Origin: Pseudobacillus wudalianchiensis
GTDB lineage: Bacteria; Bacillota; Bacilli; Bacillales; Domibacillaceae
Reading direction: 5' to 3'
Assembly (NCBI RefSeq): GCF_001685015.1
Contig: NZ_MAYT01000012.1
Location: forward strand, 353,269 to 417,268
Length of the DNA stretch: 64,000 nucleotides
In this document: one piece after another, positions 17,205 to 26,573 of the stretch
Layout of the letters: each line of letters opens with the position of its first letter
Position numbering within the stretch: the first letter of the stretch is position 1
Translations under genes and position numbers: made by a program
Notes under the pieces: model-generated
The model's database searches: none
What the model was told of the DNA's origin: nothing
The model's input: only the letters and a program-made list of their open reading frames with translations

Positions 17205-19067
17205 ATGAGAAAAAAACTATTTACGCTATCAACTGCTGCTTTTTTTTCCACCGGGGCAGCCACGATGGTTCATGCAGCTGAACAGCATGTCGTCAAACCC
17301 GGTGAAACATTGTCCAGTATTGCTAAGCAATATGAAATGGATGTTAATACGCTCAAAGCCTTAAACCATTTGGAAAAGGATCAGCTTCAGGAAAATCAGG
17401 TGTTGCAAGTCTCCAGAAATACTGTAGCGACTTCAGAAAGAACACATACTGTTCAAGCTGGAGAAACAGTTTACTCGATTGCAAAGCTTTATCAAATGAA
17501 AGAAACTGAATTAGCAAGCCTGAATCATCTCGGAGATCAAACGATTTATGTTGGACAGGAGCTAAAAGTATATGCAAAACCAGCGGCCGGCCAGTCAGCT
17601 GCTGTTCAGCGGCCGCTCCCTGAGGCTGAGTCCCATACGAGAGCAGCCAAGCCTGCAGTAGAGGCACCTGCAAGGCAAACGTCAGCCACAGGAATCTATA
17701 TCGTTCACAGTGGCGACACATTGGGGGCTATCGCAAAAGCATATCAAATGGATGATGCTCAATTGCGGGAATTAAATGGATTAAAAGATAATGTCATTTA
17801 TGCTGGACAAGAGCTAAAGATAAGCAGTCCGGCAGCTCCGGGAAGAGAACCATCAGCCGTAAGCGTTAAAATGGCTTCAGTCAGCACGTATACGATAAAG
17901 AGCGGTGATTCGCTTAGTGCCATTGCAAAAGCACATAGTATGACTGTTGCCGAGTTGCAAAAATTAAACGGGCTGACGTCTCATTTTATTTACGCAGGCC
18001 AAAAATTAAAGGTAAATGGAAAGCCGGCTGCTGTAGCGCCGCAACCTCCAAAACCGTCTCCAACTGTGACAAGGCCTTCTTCATCAGGAGCTTACACAGT
18101 AAAGAGCGGCGATTCACTTAGTGCGATCGCTAAAAAGTATCAAATGAGTCTAGCTGAATTGAAGCAGCTGAATCATCTAATAGCTGACACAATCTTTGTC
18201 GGCCAATCGTTAAAAGTAAGTGGACAGGCTAAGCAGCCAGCTCCTGCACCGGCAGCGCCAAAGCCGTCTTCGCCCGTAACGAAGCCGGCTGCATCCGGGG
18301 TGTACACAGTACAAAGCGGCGATTCGCTAAGCCGGATTGCCCAAAAATATCAAATGAGCTTAACGGAGCTAAAACAACTCAATAACTTAACGTCAGATGC
18401 TATCTTCGTCGGTCAAAAATTAAAAATAAGCGGTCAACCAGCGCCTCCTGCACCGGCACCAACAACACCAAAGCCGTCTTCGCCCGTAACAAATCCTTCT
18501 GCAACAGGAACGTATACAGTGAAAAGCGGCGACTCGTTAAGCTTGATTGCCAAAAGATACAATATGAGCTTGGCTGAGCTGAAGCGGCTGAATAACTTAA
18601 CATCAGATTCTATATTCGTCGGACAGAAACTGAAAGTTACAGGTGGAGAAACAAGTGCTGGACAGTCACCGTCAAGCCAACCGGAATTCTCTAATGCTCC
18701 TTTTTCGGTTGCTGCCTTAATCGCAGAGTCGAAAAAACATCTCGGTATTCCGTATGTGTGGGGAGGCGCTCAACCTTCAGGCTTTGATTGCAGCGGTTTT
18801 ATTTACTATGTTTTTAATAAAGCTGGAAAAAATATTCCCCGAACGAATACGGATGGCTACTATAGCCGCTCTTACTACGTGGACAAGCCGCAAGCAGGTG
18901 ATCTTGTTTTCTTTGTAAACACGTACAAACAGGGTATCTCTCATATGGGAATATACATTGGGGGCAACCAATTTATCCAGGCGAGCTCCTCGCAGGGCAT
19001 TACGATCACAAGCTTAGACAACGCCTATTTTAAACAGCGGTTTGACAGCTTTAAGAGATTTTATTAA
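17205..19067 (+). CDS. Secreted peptidoglycan D,L-endopeptidase with seven LysM domains and NlpC/P60
   Basis: About 620 residues. The ATG at 17205 has AAGGGG upstream and starts a clear signal peptide (MRKKLFTLSTAAFF ... VHAA). Seven LysM repeats follow (each with xYTV-SGDSL-IAK-Y-M-LNxL-I-GQ-LKV), separated by Pro/Ala/Ser linkers, and then a C-terminal NlpC/P60 domain with GIPYVWGG, the catalytic Cys in GFDCSG (~529) and the His in ISHMGIYIG. The third catalytic position reads FIQAS where LytE/LytF-type enzymes usually have FIHAS. It would cleave D-Glu-m-Dap bonds in the wall, as LytE, LytF and CwlS do; those have three to five LysM domains, so seven is unusual. The last four repeats are highly similar to each other, which suggests recent internal duplication. 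Confidence 0.9.
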   Translation: MRKKLFTLSTAAFFSTGAATMVHAAEQHVVKPGETLSSIAKQYEMDVNTLKALNHLEKDQLQENQVLQVSRNTVATSERTHTVQAGETVYSIAKLYQMKETELASLNHLGDQTIYVGQELKVYAKPAAGQSAAVQRPLPEAESHTRAAKPAVEAPARQTSATGIYIVHSGDTLGAIAKAYQMDDAQLRELNGLKDNVIYAGQELKISSPAAPGREPSAVSVKMASVSTYTIKSGDSLSAIAKAHSMTVAELQKLNGLTSHFIYAGQKLKVNGKPAAVAPQPPKPSPTVTRPSSSGAYTVKSGDSLSAIAKKYQMSLAELKQLNHLIADTIFVGQSLKVSGQAKQPAPAPAAPKPSSPVTKPAASGVYTVQSGDSLSRIAQKYQMSLTELKQLNNLTSDAIFVGQKLKISGQPAPPAPAPTTPKPSSPVTNPSATGTYTVKSGDSLSLIAKRYNMSLAELKRLNNLTSDSIFVGQKLKVTGGETSAGQSPSSQPEFSNAPFSVAALIAESKKHLGIPYVWGGAQPSGFDCSGFIYYVFNKAGKNIPRTNTDGYYSRSYYVDKPQAGDLVFFVNTYKQGISHMGIYIGGNQFIQASSSQGITITSLDNAYFKQRFDSFKRFY

Positions 19068-19227
19068 GTAATGCGAGAGATGCTCACTGCATTTCTAAGC
19101 CGTGTGAAATAGAAAACAAGTCCTTCCGCTAGCAAGGATAGAGCATAAACAGTTTTTCTTTCAGATAATATATCCATTAAATGAAAATATTTCTTGTAGA
19201 AATGTGGAGACATGGTACAATAAAAGT

Positions 19228-19317
19228 ATAGTTTTCTGTTTTGTAATTTGAAAATAATAAAGTGGCAACGGTTGGATGGCCTGAAAGCATCTGCTCTTGA
19301 TGAGCAGATGCTTTTTT
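19228..19317 (+). ncRNA. Putative ~90-nt small RNA
   Basis: TTGTAG (19194-19199), 16 bases, then TGG-TACAAT (extended -10, 19216-19221) form a plausible SigA promoter. About 60 bases later there is a perfect stem (AAGCATCTGCTC / GAGCAGATGCTT, loop TTGA) followed by TTTTTTCTTTTTTT, an excellent intrinsic terminator. The transcript in between has no ribosome site with a useful open frame. Alternatively the hairpin is a late terminator for the LysM gene; the promoter match argues for an independent unit. Confidence 0.4.
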
Positions 19318-19493
19318 CTTTTTTTATTAAGCTCTTTTATAACTTGGTTGTTGATTGTAGCTGCGATTAACGATTGAAAAAACAACACGCTTCTTTAAGG
19401 GGGAACTTTGTACAATCGTTATGTAAATGATGCTGTCATAAGGAAGGTATTCCTTGTTCTTGCGCACAACCTAATTATTCCCGTGTATAAAAG

Positions 19494-19520
19494 AAAGCTG
19501 CCGATGGTAGTGGCAGCTTT
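19494..19520 (-). terminator. Hairpin downstream of slaP
   Basis: AAAGCTGCC / GGCAGCTTT stem with a 9-base loop; on the minus strand it is followed by CTTTTAT, a weak T-run. Confidence 0.55.
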
Positions 19521-19532
19521 AACATGAATCAA

Positions 19533-20435
19533 TTAATTGTTTTTTACTTGTACACTCCAGCTTGAAAGATCAGGAGTTTCATTTTTTACTAGTTCTTTTG
19601 GAAAAATAAAAGACCAAGGCTTCGTTGTATTTGGTTGAATCTCCAAGCTGCCCAAGTTGAACTGCCCTTCGGCGATCACTTGTTTTTGGCTGTCCAATAC
19701 TTGCAGCGGCAGCTGTTCAATGTTAATCAGACGATTATAGCCATTGCGAATAAGAACCGTAACATGAAATTTGCTGTCCTCCGCCAGCTTCGCTTGCAAC
19801 CCAGTAAAATTCAATTCATCTTTCCCAGGAGCACCGAGCTGCTGAACAATTTGCTGCAGCTTTTCTTTTTCTTCTTCCGGCAACGCCTCTTCCCAAGAAT
19901 CGGCTAAGTCCAGTTTATGTTCTTTTGAAGTTAAGTCAAATGCCAATGTCCAGTTTTCTTTTTCAAGCGCCACTTGCTGATTGACTGAAGAGGCTGGAAA
20001 GATAAATGTCCATGGACGGCTGCTTTTAGCTGGGATTTCACCTACTTCAGCTAAGTTAAAGTCATGTCTTGCTTTTACTTCATTTTTCTCGTTGAGTAAT
20101 AAAAGCGGCACATCGCCAAGTTTAATTCCTTTGTCTACCGAATTACGCACAAAGGCGGAAACGGCTAAGCCTGCTAGCTGTTCATCCCACTCAATACCAG
20201 ATAACGACAGCTGGTTCGCTTTTAGGGGAGGGAGCTCATTGTTCAAAAAGCGCAGAACGTACATTTGCTCTTTCGGTACATTGGATGCTGGATGAAGCGA
20301 AAGTTCCGTTTCTACTTCTTCAGCTGATTCTGCTGTTGCACTATCTGTTAGTTCACTAGAAGCGATCGCGCTTTCGCGTCCATCATTTTTCAAGTTATCT
20401 GAATCACTTTTTTTCTTTTTAAAAAATGAAAACAT
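19533..20435 (-). CDS. slaP: SlaP, accessory Sec system S-layer assembly protein
   Basis: A 300-residue protein starting MFSFFKKKK, with an acidic/Ser-rich spacer (~10-50) and two similar domains containing paired SxRPWTFIFP / TTKPWSFIFP motifs (~140 and ~280). These features, and its position two bases after secA2 (its ribosome site AAGGAG lies in the secA2 end), identify it as the SlaP family described in Bacillus anthracis. There, SlaP with SecA2 promotes secretion of the S-layer proteins Sap and EA1. It is cytosolic, with no signal peptide visible. No S-layer protein gene lies inside the window. Confidence 0.88.
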   Translation of the reverse strand: MFSFFKKKKSDSDNLKNDGRESAIASSELTDSATAESAEEVETELSLHPASNVPKEQMYVLRFLNNELPPLKANQLSLSGIEWDEQLAGLAVSAFVRNSVDKGIKLGDVPLLLLNEKNEVKARHDFNLAEVGEIPAKSSRPWTFIFPASSVNQQVALEKENWTLAFDLTSKEHKLDLADSWEEALPEEEKEKLQQIVQQLGAPGKDELNFTGLQAKLAEDSKFHVTVLIRNGYNRLINIEQLPLQVLDSQKQVIAEGQFNLGSLEIQPNTTKPWSFIFPKELVKNETPDLSSWSVQVKNN

Positions 20436-20437
20436 AG

Positions 20438-22795
20438 TTATGGCAACTCCTTATGATTTAAGTCCTTAACGAGATGGCCGAATTGAATAGCGATCTCTTT
20501 TTGGAGCTGGTGATGCATGTCTGTAAAGATTTGAAGGCCTTCACGTGCGTAAATTCTCATTGGGTCTTCCTGTTGGTAGTAGCGAAGGCCAATGCCTTCT
20601 TTTAAACGCGTCATATTCTCCAAATGTTCGACCCAAAGACGGTCGATCGTAGAAAGGATGATCCGCTTAATGTACTGATCCCATTCTGGTTCGTATGCTG
20701 CAGTTAACTGTTCAACATAGGCCGATACAGCCTGTTCCGCGATTTCCCCAATTTCTTTTCTGCTTATTACTTCCTCAGGCAGCTGAACGGGATGGCTGCC
20801 TAACAAAGCACTAAGATTACCGGCAAGCTGATCTACCTGCCATTCATCTGAAGGCTCGTCCTCTGGGCACAGCCGGCTTATTTCGTCTTGAACAGCTTCC
20901 TTCATGATAGAAAGGAAACGGTCAAAGTGCTCGTCTAAGTCAACTGCTTTATTGCGCAAGCCGAAGATAATACCACGCTGCTCATTAATAACGTCATCGA
21001 GTTTTAAATTATATTCACGCATAGAGAAGTTTGCTCCTTCCACAATGCGCTGTACACGATCTACAAACTCAGACATTTTTTTATTGAGAACAAGGCCATT
21101 CTCATCTGTTTGCAGCTTTTTCTCAAGCTTTTCTAACTCTTCTTTTGCAAAACGGCGGAACATGGTGTCTTCAAGTGAAATAAAGAATTGGCTCGCTCCT
21201 AGATCACCCTGACGGCCAGAGCGCCCTTTAAGCTGATTATCAATCCGACGGCTTTCATGACGTTCCGTTCCTAGTACAAAAAGTCCGCCAAGTTCGGCGA
21301 CTCCTTCCCCTAAGAGAATATCTGTACCGCGGCCTGCCATGTTGGTTGCAATTGTAATGTGATTTTTCTGACCGGATCTTGAGATTAATTCAACTTCCTG
21401 CTCGACGCTTTTGGCGTTAAGCAGCTCAAAGGATAAGCCGGCTTCTTTGAAATATTCAGCTACTTTTTCAGACTGAAGGATAGAAGTCGTACCGACAAGG
21501 ATCGGCTGACCGTTAGCGTGCCGCTTTATTACTTCAGCTGTGACAGCTTTATATTTTGCCTCTTCGGTTGCATAAATATTATCCGGCATATCGATCCGTT
21601 GCTTAGGACGGTTCGTCGGAATTTGAATGACTTGCATGTTATAGACTTGCTGGAATTCTTTTTCCTCTGTTTTGGCCGTACCAGTCATGCCGGAGAGATG
21701 AGGATACATCCGGAAATAGTTCTGAATTGTAATGGAGGCTTGTGTTTTATTCTCATCTGTAATTTCTAAGCCTTCTTTTGCTTCAAGAGCTTGATGAAGC
21801 CCATCGCTTAATGTCCTTCCTTCCATTGTCCGGCCAGTGAACATATCAACGAGCAAAATCTTTCCGTCTTTTACGATGTAATCCACATCGCGTTCAAACA
21901 TGACGTGGGCACGCACTGCTTGAATCATGTAATGGTACAAGGTTTGGTGCTCTAGCTCATATAAATTGTCGATGCCAAATGCTTTTTCAACTTTTTCGAT
22001 CCCTTGTTCTGTTAAGCTGACAGCTTTTGTCTCGTCATCAAGATGATAATCTTCATCCCTGACGAAGCGGCTAGCGACGCGCGAACCAATGACGTGAAGG
22101 TCAGCGCTTGCGGGCATTTTGCCAGCGATAATTAAAGGCGTTTTGGCTTCATCAATTAAGACGCTGTCGACTTCATCGATAATAGCAAAATGATACGGGC
22201 GCTGCACACGCTGCGAAGGATGCCATACCATATTGTCGCGCAAATAATCAAAGCCGAATTCTGTCCCGACACCATATGTGATGTCGGCCTGGTAAGCCTT
22301 TTGTTTTTCAGTTGGATCCATCATCGGCAAATTAAGCCCGACTGACAGACCCAAGAATTCGTGAAGTGGACCGATAGTCTCCCGGTCACGGCTTGCCAAA
22401 TAATCATTTACCGTAATGACATGTACGCCTTTTCCTTCCAAGGCGCGCAAATAGCTTGGCAAAGAAGCAACAAGCGTTTTTCCTTCTCCGGTTGCCATTT
22501 CGGCAATATTCGCTTCTGTTAATACCATGCCGCCAATTAATTGAACATCATAGTGACGCATGCCGAGCACGCGTTTAGACGCTTCACGGACAATAGCAAA
22601 AGCTTCAGCTTTAATGTCATCAACTGTTTCGCCATTTGCCAGTCTTTCTTTGAAGACAACGGTCATATGGGCTAATTCTTCATCGGAAAGCTTTTCAAAA
22701 CTAGGTTCGAGGGCATTGATCTTTTCCACTATTTTGTAATATTTCTTTAATCGCTGATCGTTCGAGTCACTCAGCTTTTTAAAAAACGAAATCAT
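20438..22795 (-). CDS. secA2: SecA2, accessory preprotein translocase ATPase
   Basis: A 785-residue SecA paralogue: Walker A ATGEGKT, DEAD-type IIDEVDSVLIDEA, GTEFGFDYLRDNM, GMTGTAKTEEKEF and GRSGRQGDLGASQFFISLED are all present. It is shorter than housekeeping SecA (~840) and lacks the C-terminal Cys-rich zinc/SecB-binding tail; the C-terminus ends LVKDLNHKELP. Next to slaP this is the S-layer-type SecA2 rather than SecA1. It would drive export of a subset of surface proteins through the membrane. ATG start with AAGGGAG upstream; a promoter region of about 480 bp is shared with divergent tagO. Confidence 0.92.
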   Translation of the reverse strand: MISFFKKLSDSNDQRLKKYYKIVEKINALEPSFEKLSDEELAHMTVVFKERLANGETVDDIKAEAFAIVREASKRVLGMRHYDVQLIGGMVLTEANIAEMATGEGKTLVASLPSYLRALEGKGVHVITVNDYLASRDRETIGPLHEFLGLSVGLNLPMMDPTEKQKAYQADITYGVGTEFGFDYLRDNMVWHPSQRVQRPYHFAIIDEVDSVLIDEAKTPLIIAGKMPASADLHVIGSRVASRFVRDEDYHLDDETKAVSLTEQGIEKVEKAFGIDNLYELEHQTLYHYMIQAVRAHVMFERDVDYIVKDGKILLVDMFTGRTMEGRTLSDGLHQALEAKEGLEITDENKTQASITIQNYFRMYPHLSGMTGTAKTEEKEFQQVYNMQVIQIPTNRPKQRIDMPDNIYATEEAKYKAVTAEVIKRHANGQPILVGTTSILQSEKVAEYFKEAGLSFELLNAKSVEQEVELISRSGQKNHITIATNMAGRGTDILLGEGVAELGGLFVLGTERHESRRIDNQLKGRSGRQGDLGASQFFISLEDTMFRRFAKEELEKLEKKLQTDENGLVLNKKMSEFVDRVQRIVEGANFSMREYNLKLDDVINEQRGIIFGLRNKAVDLDEHFDRFLSIMKEAVQDEISRLCPEDEPSDEWQVDQLAGNLSALLGSHPVQLPEEVISRKEIGEIAEQAVSAYVEQLTAAYEPEWDQYIKRIILSTIDRLWVEHLENMTRLKEGIGLRYYQQEDPMRIYAREGLQIFTDMHHQLQKEIAIQFGHLVKDLNHKELP

Positions 22796-23275
22796 CTATC
22801 TGTACGCTCCCTTGGAGAATTTTCAATTATGTGAGTTTGGGACCATGAATCATTATTCTATTTTACCAAAAGTAGAGGGGAATGACTAATATATCTAAAA
22901 CGTTGTAAAAACAAAACAATTTTTCTATTAAAATCCAAAAACAAAGACGTTTAAAAAATCTTAAAAGCAGGAAAAAGAAAAATTACAGGCTGCAGATTAA
23001 CGCTTGCTTTCTTTGCTGCTTGCCTGCTTCCACATCTTGAAAAATGAACGTTTTCAGCTAGCTTGGCGGGCAAGAATAGTCCTCATTTGCGCGTTGGATT
23101 AGTGAATTTTTGCTTGTTTTTTATGGAAGTTATTTTAAATTGCCATTATAATGTTGAAGGGAAATGAATTTATGAGAGAACATAAAATAAGCGGGTAATA
23201 TTTATTTAATCACCGCCAATTTTTATTGAACCTACAATGTAAAACGTGTTTGTATATAGCTGAAGGAGGTACTTC
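22796..23275. promoter_or_regulatory. Divergent intergenic region secA2/tagO (480 bp)
   Basis: No gene is seen. It holds repeat copy B (22986-23065) and, before tagO, a TATAAT at about 23146-23151 without a convincing -35. The rest is AT-rich. Confidence 0.5.
22986..23065. repeat. Interspersed palindromic repeat, copy B (80 bp)
   Basis: Begins CAGGCTGCAGATTAACG and ends CGTTTTCAGCTAGCTTG, homologous end to end to copy A at 14601-14678 with about two thirds identity and the same inverted-end design. Confidence 0.7.
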
Positions 23276-24325
23276 ATGGTTTCCCTTGTCTTTGTGATCT
23301 GTATTTTATTATCGCTTGTGATCACTCCGCTCGTTAAAAAGATGGCAATAGCTGTTGGGGCAGTGGATAAGCCCAACCACCGGAAGGTCCATGAAAAGAT
23401 TATGCCTCGTATGGGTGGGCTAGCGATATTCATTAGCTTTATGATTGGTTTGTTTTTGCTGAAACCACAGTCGCCATTTAATTTTGCGATCGTAGTGGGA
23501 GGCTTCATTATTATAGTGACCGGCATGTTAGATGATCGATTTGAGCTATCGGCAAAAGCAAAACTTGGAGGCCAGCTGCTTGCTGCTCTAGTCGTTGTGT
23601 TATACGGTGGAGTGAAAATGGAGTTCATTACTTTGCCGTTTGGCGGCGAAATGGAGTTTGGATTTCTTAGTGTACCGTTAACCATTCTTTGGATTGTTGG
23701 GATTACCAATGCCATTAATTTAATCGACGGATTAGATGGGCTAGCAGCGGGGGTTTCGTCGATTGCGCTCTTGACGATCAGCCTGATGGCTTTTATGAAA
23801 GGTGATGTGTACGTAATGAGTGTAGCTTTGCTCGTTTTAGGAAGCACGCTCGGCTTTTTACGTTACAACTTTCACCCGGCTAAAATCTTTATGGGAGACA
23901 CAGGCGCCTTGTTTCTTGGTTACATTATTGCCGTCCTTTCCTTGCTTGGTTTTAAAAATATTACCGTTATTTCACTAATTATCCCAATTATTATTCTCGG
24001 TGTACCGATTTCTGATACATTTTTTGCGATTATTAGAAGAAAAGTGAACAAACAGCCTTTATCGGCTCCGGACAAATCGCATCTTCATCACTGCTTGCTG
24101 AGGATGGGATATACTCACAAGCAGGTCGTTGTTATCATCTATGCGATTGCTTCTATGTTCGGCTTAGCGGCTGTCATTTTCTCCATGGCAACCATTTGGG
24201 GAGCTTTTATTATGATGGCGGTTATCATGATTGCCATTGAGTTATTCGTTGAAAGCATCGGTCTTGTCAGCTCTAACTACAAACCGCTGCTCAACTTTAT
24301 GCGCGTTCGTGTCAAAAAGAATTAA
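23276..24325 (+). CDS. tagO: Undecaprenyl-phosphate GlcNAc-1-phosphate transferase (TagO)
   Basis: A 349-residue polytopic protein of the MraY/WecA/TagO family, ATG with AAGGAGG. Visible landmarks are KVHEKIMPRMGGLAIF, MLDDRFELSAKAKLGGQ with the Asp pair, NAINLIDGLDGLAAGV (catalytic Asp region), FMGDTGALFLGY and DKSHLHHCLLRMGYTHKQ. It transfers GlcNAc-1-P to undecaprenyl phosphate at the inner leaflet, the first step of wall teichoic acid and related secondary polymer synthesis. Downstream on the opposite strand is an LCP ligase that attaches such polymers, as in B. subtilis. Confidence 0.93.
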   Translation: MVSLVFVICILLSLVITPLVKKMAIAVGAVDKPNHRKVHEKIMPRMGGLAIFISFMIGLFLLKPQSPFNFAIVVGGFIIIVTGMLDDRFELSAKAKLGGQLLAALVVVLYGGVKMEFITLPFGGEMEFGFLSVPLTILWIVGITNAINLIDGLDGLAAGVSSIALLTISLMAFMKGDVYVMSVALLVLGSTLGFLRYNFHPAKIFMGDTGALFLGYIIAVLSLLGFKNITVISLIIPIIILGVPISDTFFAIIRRKVNKQPLSAPDKSHLHHCLLRMGYTHKQVVVIIYAIASMFGLAAVIFSMATIWGAFIMMAVIMIAIELFVESIGLVSSNYKPLLNFMRVRVKKN

Positions 24326-24332
24326 ATAAATA

Positions 24333-24380
24333 AAAAAGATCCATTCCCGTTGCTTTAAAGCAACAGGGATGGATCTTTTT
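24333..24380. terminator. Bidirectional terminator between tagO and the LCP gene
   Basis: AAAAGATCCAT-CCCGTTGC / GCAACAGGGATGGATCTTTTT stem with a TTTAAA loop, T-rich at both outer ends; serves both convergent genes. Confidence 0.85.
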
Positions 24381-24381
24381 C

Positions 24382-25362
24382 TTAATCAAGCCCAAGATGA
24401 CGGGCAAGTTTGCGTTTAACGACTTCAAGCTCTTCGTCGTCGAGACGGTAAATATAAGCACCATTCGACATTTTGTCATCTGTCCCTTTTAAAGTAAGGG
24501 ATTCAAAATCGATGTCTCCTGATTTTCCATAATTAATGAGGGCCTTCATTTCACCAAATGTCATGTTTGTTGTCATGTTAGAGCCGACTGCTTCCAGAAT
24601 TTCATCGTATTTCGTAATCGAGTTAAAAGAAGTGGCTTTTTTAACAACGGCTCGCAATAGCTGTTGCTGACGCTTGCCGCGTTCAATATCACTGTCATAA
24701 TGTCGCGTACGTGCCAAAGCGAGCGCCTCTTCTCCGTTCAATTCCTGGAGACCAGGCTCAAGCTGGATTGCATTATGCTTGTCATTAGAATCCTTTTCTG
24801 ACAATTTATACGGAACATTAAATTTAATGCCATCTAATGCGTCGACTACATCCATAAAGGCATAAAAGTTCATGCGAACATAGTAGTCAACGGGTACATC
24901 TAGTAATTCTTCTACTGTATCGATGGTAGCTTTTGGCCCGCCATAAGCATGGGCATGGTTGATCTTTGTTTTGTAGCCGACTTTTGGAATGTATACGTAT
25001 GAATCACGTGGAATGCTAAGTAATTTAATGGATTTATCTTTTACATTTAATGTAGCCAGCATTAAAGCATCTGAGCGCGACTTATCTTCCTTCGTGCGTA
25101 CATCGCTTTCATCAATTCCAATAAATAAAATGGAAATATTATCTTTAATTGGATGGACTTTCGCGTCCCGTAAATCTGATTTTTTGCGGCCATCGTCCAT
25201 GTAAGATCCGGTAAAAATCGTTTCTGCTTTTTTGTATAGAAAGGCACCATAACCTGCAGCTGTAAATGTAAGAAATACGATAGGCAATAGGATAAAGAAT
25301 GCAATGCGGCGCTTTCGCTTCTGTCTCTTGCGCCTTTGCAAACGCTGTCTATCTGATGACAT
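24382..25362 (-). CDS. LytR-CpsA-Psr family teichoic acid transferase (TagV/TagU-like)
   Basis: A 326-residue protein; ATG 25362 is chosen because AAAGGAGC precedes it. It has a very basic N-terminus (RQRLQRRKRQKRKRR), one membrane segment (~18-42), then an extracellular LCP domain with ILFIGIDESD, RSDALMLATLN, LSIPRDSYVYIP, KINHAHAYGGP and LARTRHYDSDIERGKRQQQLL containing the Arg/Asp residues that bind pyrophosphate. LCP enzymes move teichoic acid-type polymers from undecaprenyl pyrophosphate to peptidoglycan. Its position next to tagO and yvyE matches B. subtilis yvhJ (TagV). Confidence 0.88.
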   Translation of the reverse strand: MSSDRQRLQRRKRQKRKRRIAFFILLPIVFLTFTAAGYGAFLYKKAETIFTGSYMDDGRKKSDLRDAKVHPIKDNISILFIGIDESDVRTKEDKSRSDALMLATLNVKDKSIKLLSIPRDSYVYIPKVGYKTKINHAHAYGGPKATIDTVEELLDVPVDYYVRMNFYAFMDVVDALDGIKFNVPYKLSEKDSNDKHNAIQLEPGLQELNGEEALALARTRHYDSDIERGKRQQQLLRAVVKKATSFNSITKYDEILEAVGSNMTTNMTFGEMKALINYGKSGDIDFESLTLKGTDDKMSNGAYIYRLDDEELEVVKRKLARHLGLD

Positions 25363-25504
25363 AAATTGTAGCTCCTTTAATAGAGTAATATGGCAGAGAA
25401 TCATTACATTCAATAATTGAATTGTAATTTTCCAAAGGCCAAGTACTATTTTACTATGAAATGCAATGGGCGTAAATTTAATTTTTAAGCCAATTCTTAA
25501 AAAT

Positions 25505-26146
25505 TTACAAAGATTTGACAACCTTCTCTTGATAAAGGAGAGAACCTTCTTTTATTTGGGCTTGCCCATTCGTTAATTCTATCATCCAGTTAGTGAAGTC
25601 TTCCTTTTTGCTTTCCTCAACAAACGTCTCTACTGTTACTTTATCAAGATAATGAATGTCTTTAATCGTATAAACAGATGAACGCAGCTCATTTTCCACT
25701 TTACCAAGCCACGTGTAATCGAGTGATGCTTCCATAATTTGCATAAGCCGGCGTTCAACCACTTCAGCAGCATTAATCCCTTCTGAAGCAGATTTTCCGT
25801 ACGCGCGGATCAGTCCGCCTGTTCCTAGTTTGATCCCGCCAAAATAGCGAGTTACGACGACAACCGTATCTTTTAAGCCGCGTTTCTTTAATACCTCAAG
25901 AATAGGGAGGCCGGCAGTGCCGCTTGGTTCTCCATCATCGTTGGCCTTCTGGATCTGATCCTTTTCACCAATCAGATAGGCAGAGCAATTGTGCGTCGCA
26001 TTCCAATTTCTTTTCTTAATGTCAGCAATAAACTGCTGCGCTTGTTCTTCGGTTTCTGCGCGATTGACGTAGGCAATAAAGCGTGATTTTTGGATGGTGA
26101 TTTCCTCTTCACCATATCCTTTAACTGTATAATAATAAGGGAGCAA
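25505..26146 (-). CDS. yvyE: YvyE, YigZ/IMPACT family protein
   Basis: A 213-residue protein starting from TTG 26146 (GGAGG eight bases ahead; wording MLPYYYTVKGYGEEEI fits the family start). The IMPACT domain is seen in IQKSRFIAYVNR, NATHNCSAYLIG, NDDGEPSGTAGLPILEVL and VVVTRYFGGIKLGTGGLIRAY; a C-terminal DUF1949-like domain follows. The family is widespread with a nucleic-acid or ribosome-related role suggested but not settled. Its place before degSU, on the opposite strand, is the conserved Bacillus arrangement. Confidence 0.9.
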   Translation of the reverse strand: MLPYYYTVKGYGEEEITIQKSRFIAYVNRAETEEQAQQFIADIKKRNWNATHNCSAYLIGEKDQIQKANDDGEPSGTAGLPILEVLKKRGLKDTVVVVTRYFGGIKLGTGGLIRAYGKSASEGINAAEVVERRLMQIMEASLDYTWLGKVENELRSSVYTIKDIHYLDKVTVETFVEESKKEDFTNWMIELTNGQAQIKEGSLLYQEKVVKSL

Positions 26147-26573
26147 GATTCATTCCTCCAATAAAAATTAAAAATCTCTAAAATAATAGGTTTAATCGAC
26201 AGGAAAATGGGTACTAATCATTCTTATGATATATGAAAACAGAAAAGGAGCAAAGCGATAATATCTTTATACGTAAAACGGAAATCTTTTTAACGCAATA
26301 GTAATTAAACTTTAATGTGTAGGAAATTTAGGCATGATATAATGAACGCATCCTTAATGTGTATAATCATAGGGAAGTCAGGTTAAAGTGGTAAAGAGGA
26401 CCTAATGGGATGAAAAAAACATATTAAAGATTTAGTTCGAAATATACCTTTATTTGCCAATATCTTTAATTTTAAAAGGTCTTTTAGAGGGATTTTATAC
26501 AAAAGCCTATCCTCATCATAGTGATACAGATGAAATGAAGGTAAAATAGGATTGTCGAGGAAGGGATTGCCTA
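26147..26573. promoter_or_regulatory. Divergent intergenic region yvyE/degS (427 bp)
   Basis: No gene is seen. Two TATAAT hexamers occur toward degS (about 26337 and 26358), neither with a convincing -35 hexamer; SigA promoters for degSU are likely here. The remainder is AT-rich without hairpins. Confidence 0.4.

Larger units (their letters stand above)
19068..19532 (+). other. 465-bp gap with a putative small RNA gene and no CDS
   Basis: The interval between the LysM gene and slaP (opposite strand) holds a promoter-like pair at 19194-19221, a very strong terminator ending about 19317, and the slaP terminator at 19494-19520. I see no supported protein gene. Confidence 0.5.

Noticed and set aside
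23206-23847. Long minus-strand frame opposite the tagO start
   Set aside because: Proline/serine-rich antisense translation of membrane-protein codons; tagO itself is unmistakable.
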